A stretch of DNA of 64,000 nt from Streptomyces sp. NBC_00078 (GTDB lineage Bacteria > Actinomycetota > Actinomycetes > Streptomycetales > Streptomycetaceae): positions 1-64,000 of the forward strand of contig NZ_JAPELX010000001.1 in NCBI RefSeq assembly GCF_026343335.1, written 5' to 3'. The notes under the pieces are model-generated. The model saw only the letters and a list, made by a program, of their open reading frames with translations. It was not told the DNA's origin and did not search any database. Position 1 is the stretch's first letter, and every line of letters begins with the position of its first letter. Positions 9,696-17,246 of this stretch are shown one piece after another. Made by a program: the position numbers and the translations under genes.

Positions 9696-10412
9696 TCAGG
9701 GGGCGGGTGAGGCCAGTGCCGTGGCGAGCACGGCCAGATCGGCGTCGGGTGTGCCGGCGCGTGATTCGACGGTCACCGCTCTCAGCCGGCCGAGCTCCAG
9801 GAGGTACGACAGGTCGGCTAGGTCGTGCGGGGAGAGCGGGCGGTGCCGGGTGCCCTGCGCGGTGCGGTGGACGCCCTTGACCTGCGCGGCGCGTACGAAC
9901 GGGGCCAGTGCGCGCAGTTGGGCCCGGTCGGCGCCGCCGATCTCGGCCAGCCCGAGCAGGTCGACCAGGACGCCGACGCCGGCGCGTTCGGCGAGGTCGA
10001 TCAGTCCGGCCGTGTCGGGGCCGCCGGCGTGGGTCTCGACCCAGGGTTCGACGCCGGCCTCGGCGGCGGCGGCGAGCTGGTCGGTCACCACGGCGGGGTC
10101 CGGGCGTTCCGCGCAGAACACCTTGACGGGGTACGGCTCCGGCACCGGTTCGGTGGCGACGGGCCAGTGCGCGGGGTCGCCCAGGCGCCAGCCGACGCCG
10201 ACGAAGAAGACCTCGGCGCCGGTGCGCCGTATCCGGTCGATGCCGGCTCCCGCGCCGTCCCGTTCCCAGCCGTGCCCCTTGCCGATGCGCAGGTCGACGC
10301 CTGTGCCACCGGCGTGCAGCACGGCCCGGGCGAGCTCCTCGGGACCGGCCTGCGGCAGTGTGCCGGAGGAGTAGCCGAGCGGCGGGGCGGGTACGGAGCG
10401 GGGTGCGGTCAT
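9696..10412 (-). CDS. Second, shorter TIM barrel sugar isomerase-like protein
   Basis: A 238-residue TIM barrel of the same broad family as its neighbour but shorter. The start is the ATG at 10412, with AGGAGGAG about eight bases upstream. Strand motifs TGVDLRIGKGHGW, VEPWVETHAGG and VGVLVDLLGLAE fit the sugar phosphate isomerase/epimerase fold, with a Glu (WVETH) and Asp (LVDLLG) where metal ligands are expected. The late-strand His is less clear (AAQVKGVHR). It is separated from the next gene by 119 bases, which hold no visible gene. Activity unknown. Confidence 0.72.
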   Translation of the reverse strand: MTAPRSVPAPPLGYSSGTLPQAGPEELARAVLHAGGTGVDLRIGKGHGWERDGAGAGIDRIRRTGAEVFFVGVGWRLGDPAHWPVATEPVPEPYPVKVFCAERPDPAVVTDQLAAAAEAGVEPWVETHAGGPDTAGLIDLAERAGVGVLVDLLGLAEIGGADRAQLRALAPFVRAAQVKGVHRTAQGTRHRPLSPHDLADLSYLLELGRLRAVTVESRAGTPDADLAVLATALASPAP

Positions 10413-10465
10413 GCGGCTCTGCTCTCCTCCTGGTTCCCCCCGGGCTCGTTCGGGGTGACTCGGCC

Positions 10466-11494
10466 TCAGCACGGGGCGGCCACGGGGGCGGTGGTGCCCA
10501 CGGGGGTGCCGAGCAGGCCGTCGAGGATCGCGACGACACCGGTGCTGCGGGCCAGAGCGGACAGGTCGGGAGCAGGACCGCCGCGAAGCGCCTCCGTGAG
10601 TTCGCGGTAGACGTCCTGGCGCAGCTCGCCCGCCGGGCGGGCGGCCGAGGCGAGTGGCCTGCCGTCGAGTTCGCCGACGGTGGCGCCGGCCCGCACCTCC
10701 ACCCAGTCCCGGCGACCGAGCACGGTGAGCTGTTCGAAGCGGGCGGCGGCCCGGCAGGTCACGGTGACGGTGAGCCGGGCGCCCGAGCGGAACGTGACAT
10801 GGCCGAGCAGTTCGGTGTCGATGCCCGCGACGGCTTCGGTCCTGGACAGCGCGGTCACCTCGACGGGTTCGCCGAGCAACTGGCAGGCCAGGTCGATGTA
10901 GTGGGCGCCGAGGTGGACGCTCACCCCGCCGACGGCCGCCTCCGGTTCGGCGCGCCAGCCCTCCCGGTAGTGGCTGTCGGAGCGGGGGCGGGAGATGAGC
11001 AGGTGGCCGATCCCGTCCGCGAACCGCTCCGGTGCCTTGACCCGCAGCTGCCCGGGCAGCGCGAAACGGTGCTGGAACATCACGGTGCTGAACAGCCCCG
11101 CGCCGGCGGCGGCGTCGAGGATCTCCCGTAGTTCCGCGGGCGACCGGGCCGGCAGCTTCTCCACCACCAGGTGCTTGCCCGCCGCGATGGCCGCCGCGAG
11201 GACCGGTGGGCGGTGCCCCGGCGGCAGGCACACGGCCAGCGCCGCGACGGCCGGGTCGGCCAGCACCTCCGGCAGCGGGCGCACGGTCAGGCCCGCCTCG
11301 ACAGCCCGTCGGGCGGCCTCCGGGTCGGTCTCCACCACGGCGGCCGGCCGTAGGGCGACCAGGACACCGATGGCGGCGGCGTGCTGTCGGCCGGCGTTGC
11401 CGAAGCCGACGACGGCGATCTGGGCGCGGCGCGGCTGTACGGGGGGCCGCGCGCCCTGGTGCGGCGCGTCCGGTCCACCGGGCCTCGTGCCCAT
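10466..11494 (-). CDS. Gfo/Idh/MocA-family NAD(P)-dependent dehydrogenase
   Basis: A 342-residue oxidoreductase. The Rossmann start is IAVVGFGNAGRQHAAAI at about residue 25, preceded by a proline-rich leader that may not be translated in full. The conserved Lys motif appears as VVEKLP (usually EKP), and a later VSVHLGAHYIDLACQL carries the DxxxH-type catalytic region. The family oxidises or reduces sugar or cyclitol hydroxyls (for example inositol dehydrogenase IolG, glucose-fructose oxidoreductase). The ATG lies one base after the stop of the amidohydrolase gene, so both are in one operon. Confidence 0.85.
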   Translation of the reverse strand: MGTRPGGPDAPHQGARPPVQPRRAQIAVVGFGNAGRQHAAAIGVLVALRPAAVVETDPEAARRAVEAGLTVRPLPEVLADPAVAALAVCLPPGHRPPVLAAAIAAGKHLVVEKLPARSPAELREILDAAAGAGLFSTVMFQHRFALPGQLRVKAPERFADGIGHLLISRPRSDSHYREGWRAEPEAAVGGVSVHLGAHYIDLACQLLGEPVEVTALSRTEAVAGIDTELLGHVTFRSGARLTVTVTCRAAARFEQLTVLGRRDWVEVRAGATVGELDGRPLASAARPAGELRQDVYRELTEALRGGPAPDLSALARSTGVVAILDGLLGTPVGTTAPVAAPC

Positions 11495-11495
11495 G

Positions 11496-12344
11496 TCAGC
11501 GGCCGGCCGGGATCACGTCGGAGGGACACCATAGCCGCGCGGCGGTCCGGCCGAGGTAGTCCGCCGCGCCGTCGTCCGGGAACACCCGGGCCACATCGCG
11601 GGCGTAGTCGACGAGTTGGGCGTAGCCGCGGTCGTGGGTGTGGGGGAAGTCGGAGCCCCAGACCAGGTGATCCGTACCGAAGCAGCGGCCCAGCTCGGAG
11701 AGGAGGGCGCCGGGGACGCCGGCCTCGCGAAGGGCGTAGAGGTTCATGGTGGAGACCTTCACGTACAGGTTGTCGTGGGCTCCGACGTCGAAGAGCGGGG
11801 CCGCGCCGCTGCCTTCGGGGCCGTCGGCGAAGTCGACGAATCCGCAGTGGTCGAGGATCAGCCGGACCCCGGGGAACCTCTTGACCAGGTCCGGCAGCCC
11901 GGGTAATTGCCCGGGGGTGACCCGTATCAGGACCGGGGTGCCGAGGTCCTCGGCGCATTCCAGCAGGGAGTGGCAGCGCGGGTCGACCGAGTCCGACCCG
12001 GTCGCCAGGTTCAGCCGGACCCCGGCCAGCCCCTGGTCCCGGACCAGTCGGCGCAGGGCCGTGCACGAGGCTTCCGGTTCGCCGAGGTCCACCACGCCCA
12101 CGCCCCACAGGCGGTCAGGGTATGCCGCGCAGCCGGCGGCGAGATAACCGTTGTCGCTGCCGTACACCTGGATCGGCTGGACCAGAATCGTCCGTTCGAC
12201 GCCGTCCTCGTCCATGAGGGCGATCAATTCCTCCGCCGTCACAGGATGGGTTCTGTACCACGCGGAATCGTCCACCGGACGATTAAGGGATGGAGCATGG
12301 GTTCCGATCTTCGCGACCACGTGCACATGTGAATCGATAATCAC
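11496..12344 (-). CDS. Amidohydrolase-2 family TIM barrel hydrolase (lactonase-like)
   Basis: A 282-residue metal-dependent hydrolase with the N-terminal DSHVHV pair, a strand-6 ILDHCGF and the C-terminal WGSDFPH that binds metal. The family holds sugar lactonases such as fuconolactonase, 4-sulfomuconolactone hydrolase and decarboxylases of the ACMSD type. It is first in an operon with a Gfo/Idh dehydrogenase and two isomerase-like barrels, which suggests oxidation of a sugar to a lactone followed by ring opening. GTG start at 12344; a weak GGGGG-type ribosome site precedes it. Confidence 0.82.
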   Translation of the reverse strand: MIIDSHVHVVAKIGTHAPSLNRPVDDSAWYRTHPVTAEELIALMDEDGVERTILVQPIQVYGSDNGYLAAGCAAYPDRLWGVGVVDLGEPEASCTALRRLVRDQGLAGVRLNLATGSDSVDPRCHSLLECAEDLGTPVLIRVTPGQLPGLPDLVKRFPGVRLILDHCGFVDFADGPEGSGAAPLFDVGAHDNLYVKVSTMNLYALREAGVPGALLSELGRCFGTDHLVWGSDFPHTHDRGYAQLVDYARDVARVFPDDGAADYLGRTAARLWCPSDVIPAGR

Positions 12345-12563
12345 GATGTACTACCCCCGGTCGAATCCTGGCCTACCTGGCCGAGTAGTTGCTATCACAA
12401 CGATTTCGTAGCGTAAACGTAAAATATTTGCGACGATCCTCTTATTTCATCCATACCGACTCCGGCCCGCTCACGGCGATCACACAGTTGATCGCACCCC
12501 TTGACATCGACTCACCCACGGTCAGACGATTCCACGGTGGCCGATTCGCAGAGCAATTCATCC
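12345..12563. promoter_or_regulatory. Divergent promoter region, AT-rich core
   Basis: Intergenic DNA between the amidohydrolase operon (minus) and the Nudix gene (plus). It contains an AT-rich stretch at about 12410-12440 that stands out from the GC-rich surroundings, as expected for a promoter pair. No exact StrR-type or other operator was recognised here. Confidence 0.4.
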
Positions 12564-13019
12564 ATGGCTCGTGCCCGCGTCGCCGCAGGCGTCCTCTTCT
12601 TCGATAAGCAAGGTCGCATCCTGCTGGTCGAACCGACGAACAGAGAAGACAAGTTTCTGGGTATTCCAGGCGGCTATGTCCCGCCCGGAGAATCCCCGTA
12701 TGAAACGGTTGTGCGCAAAGTCAAGGAAGAACTCGGCGTCGACTTTCCGGTGGGCCGCGCTCTCGTGGTCGACTGGGCGCCCGCCGGCGACGACGAGAAG
12801 ATCGTCTTCGTTTTCGAAGGTGCGGTCCTCGACGCCAAGGCCCAGGCGAGGATCAGAATGAACCCGGATTCGGCGTCCGGGTTCGCCTTCTACGAGCCGG
12901 AGCGGACCTCGGATCCCGAGATGCTCATGACCCGGCTCATCAGACGGATCGAGGCGGCGATGTCGGCGCGCGCCGCCGGGACGACCGCGTATCTGGAGCA
13001 CGGCGAACCACTGGCCTAG
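12564..13019 (+). CDS. Nudix hydrolase with altered Nudix box
   Basis: About 151 residues starting at the ATG at 12564 (MARARVAAGVLFFDKQGR). The Nudix box reads GGYVPPGESPYETVV followed by RKVKEELGV. Compared with the GX5EX7REUXEEXGU consensus the first Glu of REUXEE is Lys, while the two catalytic Glu of EE remain. The family hydrolyses nucleoside diphosphate derivatives. It faces away from the cluster operon and converges on the TauE gene. A TTG at 12501 would add 21 residues but has no ribosome site. Confidence 0.82.
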   Translation: MARARVAAGVLFFDKQGRILLVEPTNREDKFLGIPGGYVPPGESPYETVVRKVKEELGVDFPVGRALVVDWAPAGDDEKIVFVFEGAVLDAKAQARIRMNPDSASGFAFYEPERTSDPEMLMTRLIRRIEAAMSARAAGTTAYLEHGEPLA

Positions 13020-13042
13020 CCGTACCGCCCGGGAAGTACGGC
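13019..13042. terminator. Bidirectional terminator hairpin
   Basis: A 7-bp perfect stem GCCGTAC/GTACGGC with a 10-base loop sits between the convergent stops of the Nudix gene and the TauE-like gene. No U-tract follows on either strand. Confidence 0.45.
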
Positions 13043-13051
13043 CGGCCCAGG

Positions 13052-13825
13052 TCACCACATCGCCCACAGCCCCTTGCCCAGGACGGTGAGGCCGCCGGTC
13101 AGCGCCAGTGTGAGGATGAGCCGCCGGACCCGGTGTTCCGGAATCCTCGGCGCGGCCGCCCTGCCGATGAGGGCGCCCGTCACCAGTGCGGCCGCGGCCA
13201 CCGTCCACGCGGTCCCACTCAGTCGCGGCATGCCATTGGCTGCGACCGAGAAAATGTTCACCATTATCCCGTAGAACTGTGCGTTGGGCACGAATTCCCG
13301 GACCGGCCAGCCCGCGTTGACCGCGTACAGGGAATACGGTGGTCCGCCCACGCCGGCTGCGGAATTCATGAATCCGCCCACCGCTCCGGCGGTCACCGCC
13401 CCCTTGGTCCCCGTCAGGGCGGGTATACGCGCCCCGCCCATCACGAATGCCACGGCCACGGTCACCAGAATGCCGACACCTGCCAGCAGTACGGGTTCGG
13501 GCAGCCAGGCGGCCACCCAGGAGCCCGCCGGCACGGTACATGCGGACGCGATGACCAAGGGCACCATCACGCCGAGCCGCACCCGTCTCCAACCCGTGGT
13601 GAGTCCGACCACGCTGATGACGCCGGCCGCGCAATTCGCCAGGACGACACCCTGGGCCGGCCCGAGCACCAGAACGAGTGCGGGCACCGCGATGAGCGCG
13701 AACCCCATTCCAGTGAGCCACTGCACGGACGCACCGACCACGACAATGCCGCCCAGCAGCAACTCCGCCGCCGCAGCGCTCGCCACAGAACTCCTCCGGA
13801 TAGCCGGGACGATCTCCCGCGCCAT
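13052..13825 (-). CDS. TauE/SafE (TSUP) family membrane permease
   Basis: About 257 residues with eight or so membrane segments and the two repeated TSUP halves (GASVQWLTGMGFALIAVPAL; GGFMNSAAGVGGPPYSLYAV). Members export or import sulfite, sulfonates and other organic acids. I chose the ATG at 13825 because it begins shortly before the first membrane segment; the frame is also open from 13876. It follows the carboxylase genes on the same strand. Presence of a sulfotransferase in the cluster makes a sulfur-linked role possible but not shown. Confidence 0.78.
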   Translation of the reverse strand: MAREIVPAIRRSSVASAAAAELLLGGIVVVGASVQWLTGMGFALIAVPALVLVLGPAQGVVLANCAAGVISVVGLTTGWRRVRLGVMVPLVIASACTVPAGSWVAAWLPEPVLLAGVGILVTVAVAFVMGGARIPALTGTKGAVTAGAVGGFMNSAAGVGGPPYSLYAVNAGWPVREFVPNAQFYGIMVNIFSVAANGMPRLSGTAWTVAAAALVTGALIGRAAAPRIPEHRVRRLILTLALTGGLTVLGKGLWAMW

Positions 13826-13935
13826 ACTCTCCACTGGCCCCCGGAAAAAGCAATGGTCCGCCGGTACCGAAATCATCCGACTGGAAATTCAGGCCGATTA
13901 TGGACCTCCCGCCCGGGATTGTCCGCGGCGCGGTG

Positions 13936-14154
13936 TCACCGCTGCCAGCTGGTGGGCGACCGGTACGGGGCCCGGCATTCGGGACGTGTCCACAGGGTCA
14001 CCGGCACAGAGTCGGGGCCGGAGCCGGGCGGCTCGATGGCCGTGCCCGCGGTCCGGGCCAGAAGCACCGTAGTCAATGCGACCAGTTCCTCCTCGTCCGG
14101 GTTGCCGGACTCGATGCGGATGAGCGGGGTCCCGGTGGTCGCTCGGTCCGTCAT
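13936..14154 (-). CDS. Acyl-CoA carboxylase epsilon subunit
   Basis: A 72-residue protein with the actinobacterial AccE/PccE pattern LIRIESGNPDEEELVALTTV and a C-terminal WTRPECRAPYRSP tail. These small subunits bind and activate the biotin-dependent carboxylase beta hexamer. It lies 31 bases after the beta subunit stop on the same strand, the usual pairing in Streptomyces. Short, but the family pattern and the neighbour make the call solid. Confidence 0.82.
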   Translation of the reverse strand: MTDRATTGTPLIRIESGNPDEEELVALTTVLLARTAGTAIEPPGSGPDSVPVTLWTRPECRAPYRSPTSWQR

Positions 14155-14185
14155 GTGCGGGTCTCCTCGTGTCTCGAAGGGTGGT

Positions 14186-15766
14186 CTACTGCGGCGGATT
14201 CCCGTGCTTGCGAGGGGGCAGTTCGGCGTGTTTCCCGCGGAGCATGCGCAGCGCCCGTACGAGTACGGACCTGGTGTCCGCCGGGTCGATGACGTCGTCG
14301 ACCAGGCCGCGTTCGGCCGCGTAGTAGGGATGCATGAGTTCGGCCCGGTACTCCTCGACCATGCGTCGGCGCATGGCGTCGGGGTCGTCGGCGGCCTGGA
14401 TCCGACGGCGGAAGACGACGTTCGCGGCGCCTTCCGCGCCCATCACCGCGATCTCGTTGGTGGGCCAGGCGTAGGAGAGGTCGGCGCCCACGGAGCGGGA
14501 GTCCATGACGATGTAGGCGCCGCCGTACGCCTTGCGCAGGATCAACTGGACTCGCGGCACGGTGGCGTTGCAGTACGCGTACAGCAGTTTCGCTCCGTGG
14601 CGGATGATGCCGCTGTGTTCCTGGTCCACCCCGGGCAGGAAACCCGGCACGTCGACCAGGGTCACCAGGGGGATGTTGAAGGCGTCGCACATCTGCACGA
14701 AGCGGGCCGCCTTCTCCGCGGCCTCGATGTCCAGGGCGCCAGCCAGGGACTGGGGCTGGCTGGCGACGACACCCACCGTGTGCCCGTCCAACCGGGCGAG
14801 GGCGACGATGACGTTGGGCGCCCAGCGCTCGTGGACCTCCATGTACTCGCCGTCGTCCGTGATCTCCTCGATGACCCGGTGCATGTCGTAGGAACAGCTG
14901 CCGTCCGCGGGCACCAGGTCGGCCAGGGACTCGCACCGCCGGTCGGCCGGATCCGCCGTGGCGTGTGCGGGAGGGGGCGTCCTGTTGTTCTCCGGGAGCA
15001 GGGAGAGCAGATAGCGGACCTCGTCGAGGCAGGTCGCCTCGTCCTCGTAGGCGAAGTGGCACACGCCCGAGGTCCGAGCGTGCACGTCGGCGCCGCCCAG
15101 CCCGTTCTGGGAGATCTTCTCCCCGGTGACGGCCTGGACGACGTCCGGCCCGGTGATGAACATCTGGGAGGTCTCGCGGACCATGAAGACGAAGTCCGTC
15201 AGCGCGGGGCTGTAGGCCGCCCCGCCCGCACAGGGTCCGATCATCACGCTGATCTGCGGGATGACACCGCTCGCGCGCGTGTTGCGGACGAAGATGCCGC
15301 CGTAGCCCGCCAGCGCGGTCACCCCCTCCTGGATACGCGCACCGGCCCCGTCGTTGAGCGAGACCAGGGGGGCGCCGGCCGCGAGGGCCAGGTCCATCAC
15401 CTTGTGGATCTTCGCCGCGTGGGCCTCGCCCAGGGCACCGCCGAAGATCCGGAAGTCATGGGCGTAGACGAACACGGTACGGCCGTGGACCGTGCCCCAG
15501 CCGGTGACGACACCGTCGGTGTACGGCCGGCGCCCCTCCAAGCCGAATCCGGTCGCCCGGTGCCTGCGCAGCGGCTCGATCTCGTGGAACGAGCCGTCGT
15601 CCAGCAGCAGTGCCAGCCGCTCGCGCGCGATGAGTTTGCCCTTGGCGTGCTGTGCCTCGGTGGCGGCGTCGCCAGGGCCCAGCAGGGCCTCGTGCTTGAC
15701 GTGGTGCAGTTCCGCGACCCGTGCGGCGGTGGACAGGGCAGCCTCGGTGCCTGTGTCGGCGGTCAT
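14186..15766 (-). CDS. Acyl-CoA carboxylase carboxyltransferase beta subunit
   Basis: A 526-residue PccB/AccB-type carboxyltransferase. It starts at the ATG at 15766 (MTADTGTEA), with GAGGAG ten bases upstream. Family blocks are present: AKGKLIARERLALLLDDGSF, YAHDFRIFGGALGEAHA, SLNDGAGARIQEGV, GPCAGGAAYSPALTDF (acyl-CoA site), VDVPGFLPGVDQEHSGIIRHGAK and RKAYGGAYIVM (carboxybiotin site). It carboxylates acetyl-, propionyl- or butyryl-CoA, supplying an extender unit for the adjacent PKS. No biotin-carrying alpha subunit is in the window, so a housekeeping one must serve. Confidence 0.93.
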   Translation of the reverse strand: MTADTGTEAALSTAARVAELHHVKHEALLGPGDAATEAQHAKGKLIARERLALLLDDGSFHEIEPLRRHRATGFGLEGRRPYTDGVVTGWGTVHGRTVFVYAHDFRIFGGALGEAHAAKIHKVMDLALAAGAPLVSLNDGAGARIQEGVTALAGYGGIFVRNTRASGVIPQISVMIGPCAGGAAYSPALTDFVFMVRETSQMFITGPDVVQAVTGEKISQNGLGGADVHARTSGVCHFAYEDEATCLDEVRYLLSLLPENNRTPPPAHATADPADRRCESLADLVPADGSCSYDMHRVIEEITDDGEYMEVHERWAPNVIVALARLDGHTVGVVASQPQSLAGALDIEAAEKAARFVQMCDAFNIPLVTLVDVPGFLPGVDQEHSGIIRHGAKLLYAYCNATVPRVQLILRKAYGGAYIVMDSRSVGADLSYAWPTNEIAVMGAEGAANVVFRRRIQAADDPDAMRRRMVEEYRAELMHPYYAAERGLVDDVIDPADTRSVLVRALRMLRGKHAELPPRKHGNPPQ

Positions 15767-15795
15767 GGGCGGACAGCTCCTCGGGCAGGCGGGAC

Positions 15796-17172
15796 TCAGG
15801 TGGTGTCGGGCTGGACGGGTATGAGCCGCCCGGCGTCCCGGAGGTACCGGCGGACGGTGAACGCGGTGTAGGCGAGGCCGACGAACCAGCCGATCGGGAC
15901 CGCCCAGATGATGCCGTCCAGGCCCAGCGGCCCCTTCAGGGCCGACGCGGTCGGGACGCGGACTACCAGGAACGACAGCATCGTGCACACCAGCGGGAAG
16001 ACCGTCCGGCCGATGCCGTTGAAGAAGCCGTGGACGACCGCCATTGCCGTGTAGAGGAGGAAGAACGGATAGCTCATGAGGATGTACGACCCGACGATCC
16101 CGCGGACCGAGGCGTCCGCGGTGAAGGCTCCGGCGATGCCGTGCCGTACCAGGATCACCAGCACGGACTCCGCGAGGGTCGCCCACAGGCAGATACGCAG
16201 CGCCTCCAGGAGGACCCTGCGGGCCCGCTCGGTGTCCCCGGCCCCCACGTACCGGGCCACGAAGACCGTGACCGCGCCGGACAGGTCCAGATAGAACCGG
16301 CCGGCCAGGGTCTCCAGGCGGGCGGCGATGCTGAACGCGGCTATGGCGGCCGTTCCGAACGGCGCGATCAGCGACGTCAGCACCATGGTGCCGAGGGAGA
16401 GCATGACGTGCTGGATGCCGACAGGGAAGCCCAGCCGGAGCGAGGAGCCGGCCTGCCGGGCCAGATCGCGGAGGGTGCTGCGGTAGCGGTGGATGCCGTG
16501 CCGGCGGGCCACCAGCACCAGCCCCGCGAGGAAGGCCACGGAACTGGCCGCCACGGTGCCCAGGGCGGCCCCGCGCACTCCCATCCCCAGCACGGCGACG
16601 AAGCTCCAGGCGAGCCCGATGTTGAGGAGGCTGCTGAACACCATGATGTACATGACGGTGCGGGAGTCGCCGAGCCCGCGCAGAAAGCCGCCCAGCGCAC
16701 CGATGCCGAACACCCCGACGAAACCGAGGGAGAGGGTGCGCAGATAAGTTGTGCTGCCGTCGGCCACGGCACCGTGGATCCCCATCAGACGCAGGAAGAA
16801 GCCCGTGGCGGCGAAGACCAGGGCGATGCAGAGCACGGCCCAGACGACGGCGAACGCCGCCAGGCCGATCACGGCGTCCTGCCGGCTCTCGGCCCGGCCG
16901 GAGCCGGTCATCCGGGCGAACCGTATGGCGAAACCGCTCACCAGCCCGAGGAAGACGGCGTTGACAAGGTAGAAGATCGGCTGGGCGGCGCCCACGGCGG
17001 CGAGCCCGCCGACGCCGACGTAGTGGCCGACGATGATACTGTCCGCCAACAGGTAGGACTGCTGTACGTAGTTGGCGACCGACATCGGGAGGCTGAATCC
17101 CAGGAGCGATCGCCGCTCGGAGTGTTGCTTTATGTCGTTCTGTGTCTTGCGTTTCAGTAGGTCTTCGGTCAT
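15796..17172 (-). CDS. MATE-family multidrug exporter
   Basis: A 458-residue integral membrane protein with about 12 membrane segments and the MATE signature at the N-terminus (LADSIIVGHYVGVGGLAAVG). The start is the ATG at 17172, with AAGGTGGGG a few bases upstream, not the longer open frame that would overlap the PKS gene. It lies between the PKS and carboxylase genes on the same strand. Likely exports the cluster product or an intermediate in exchange for Na+ or H+. Confidence 0.9.
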   Translation of the reverse strand: MTEDLLKRKTQNDIKQHSERRSLLGFSLPMSVANYVQQSYLLADSIIVGHYVGVGGLAAVGAAQPIFYLVNAVFLGLVSGFAIRFARMTGSGRAESRQDAVIGLAAFAVVWAVLCIALVFAATGFFLRLMGIHGAVADGSTTYLRTLSLGFVGVFGIGALGGFLRGLGDSRTVMYIMVFSSLLNIGLAWSFVAVLGMGVRGAALGTVAASSVAFLAGLVLVARRHGIHRYRSTLRDLARQAGSSLRLGFPVGIQHVMLSLGTMVLTSLIAPFGTAAIAAFSIAARLETLAGRFYLDLSGAVTVFVARYVGAGDTERARRVLLEALRICLWATLAESVLVILVRHGIAGAFTADASVRGIVGSYILMSYPFFLLYTAMAVVHGFFNGIGRTVFPLVCTMLSFLVVRVPTASALKGPLGLDGIIWAVPIGWFVGLAYTAFTVRRYLRDAGRLIPVQPDTT

Positions 17173-17246
17173 GTGACCCCACCTTTTGCGAGCCCGTGGG
17201 CCGGACCGGACTCGACTCAGTCCGGTCCGGTCGGTTCGGCGCCCCA

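Noticed and set aside
13133..15871. Very long plus-strand open frame (912 codons)
   Set aside because: It is the antisense shadow of the carboxylase, epsilon and TauE genes. Its translation is low-complexity His/Gly/Arg-rich and matches no family.
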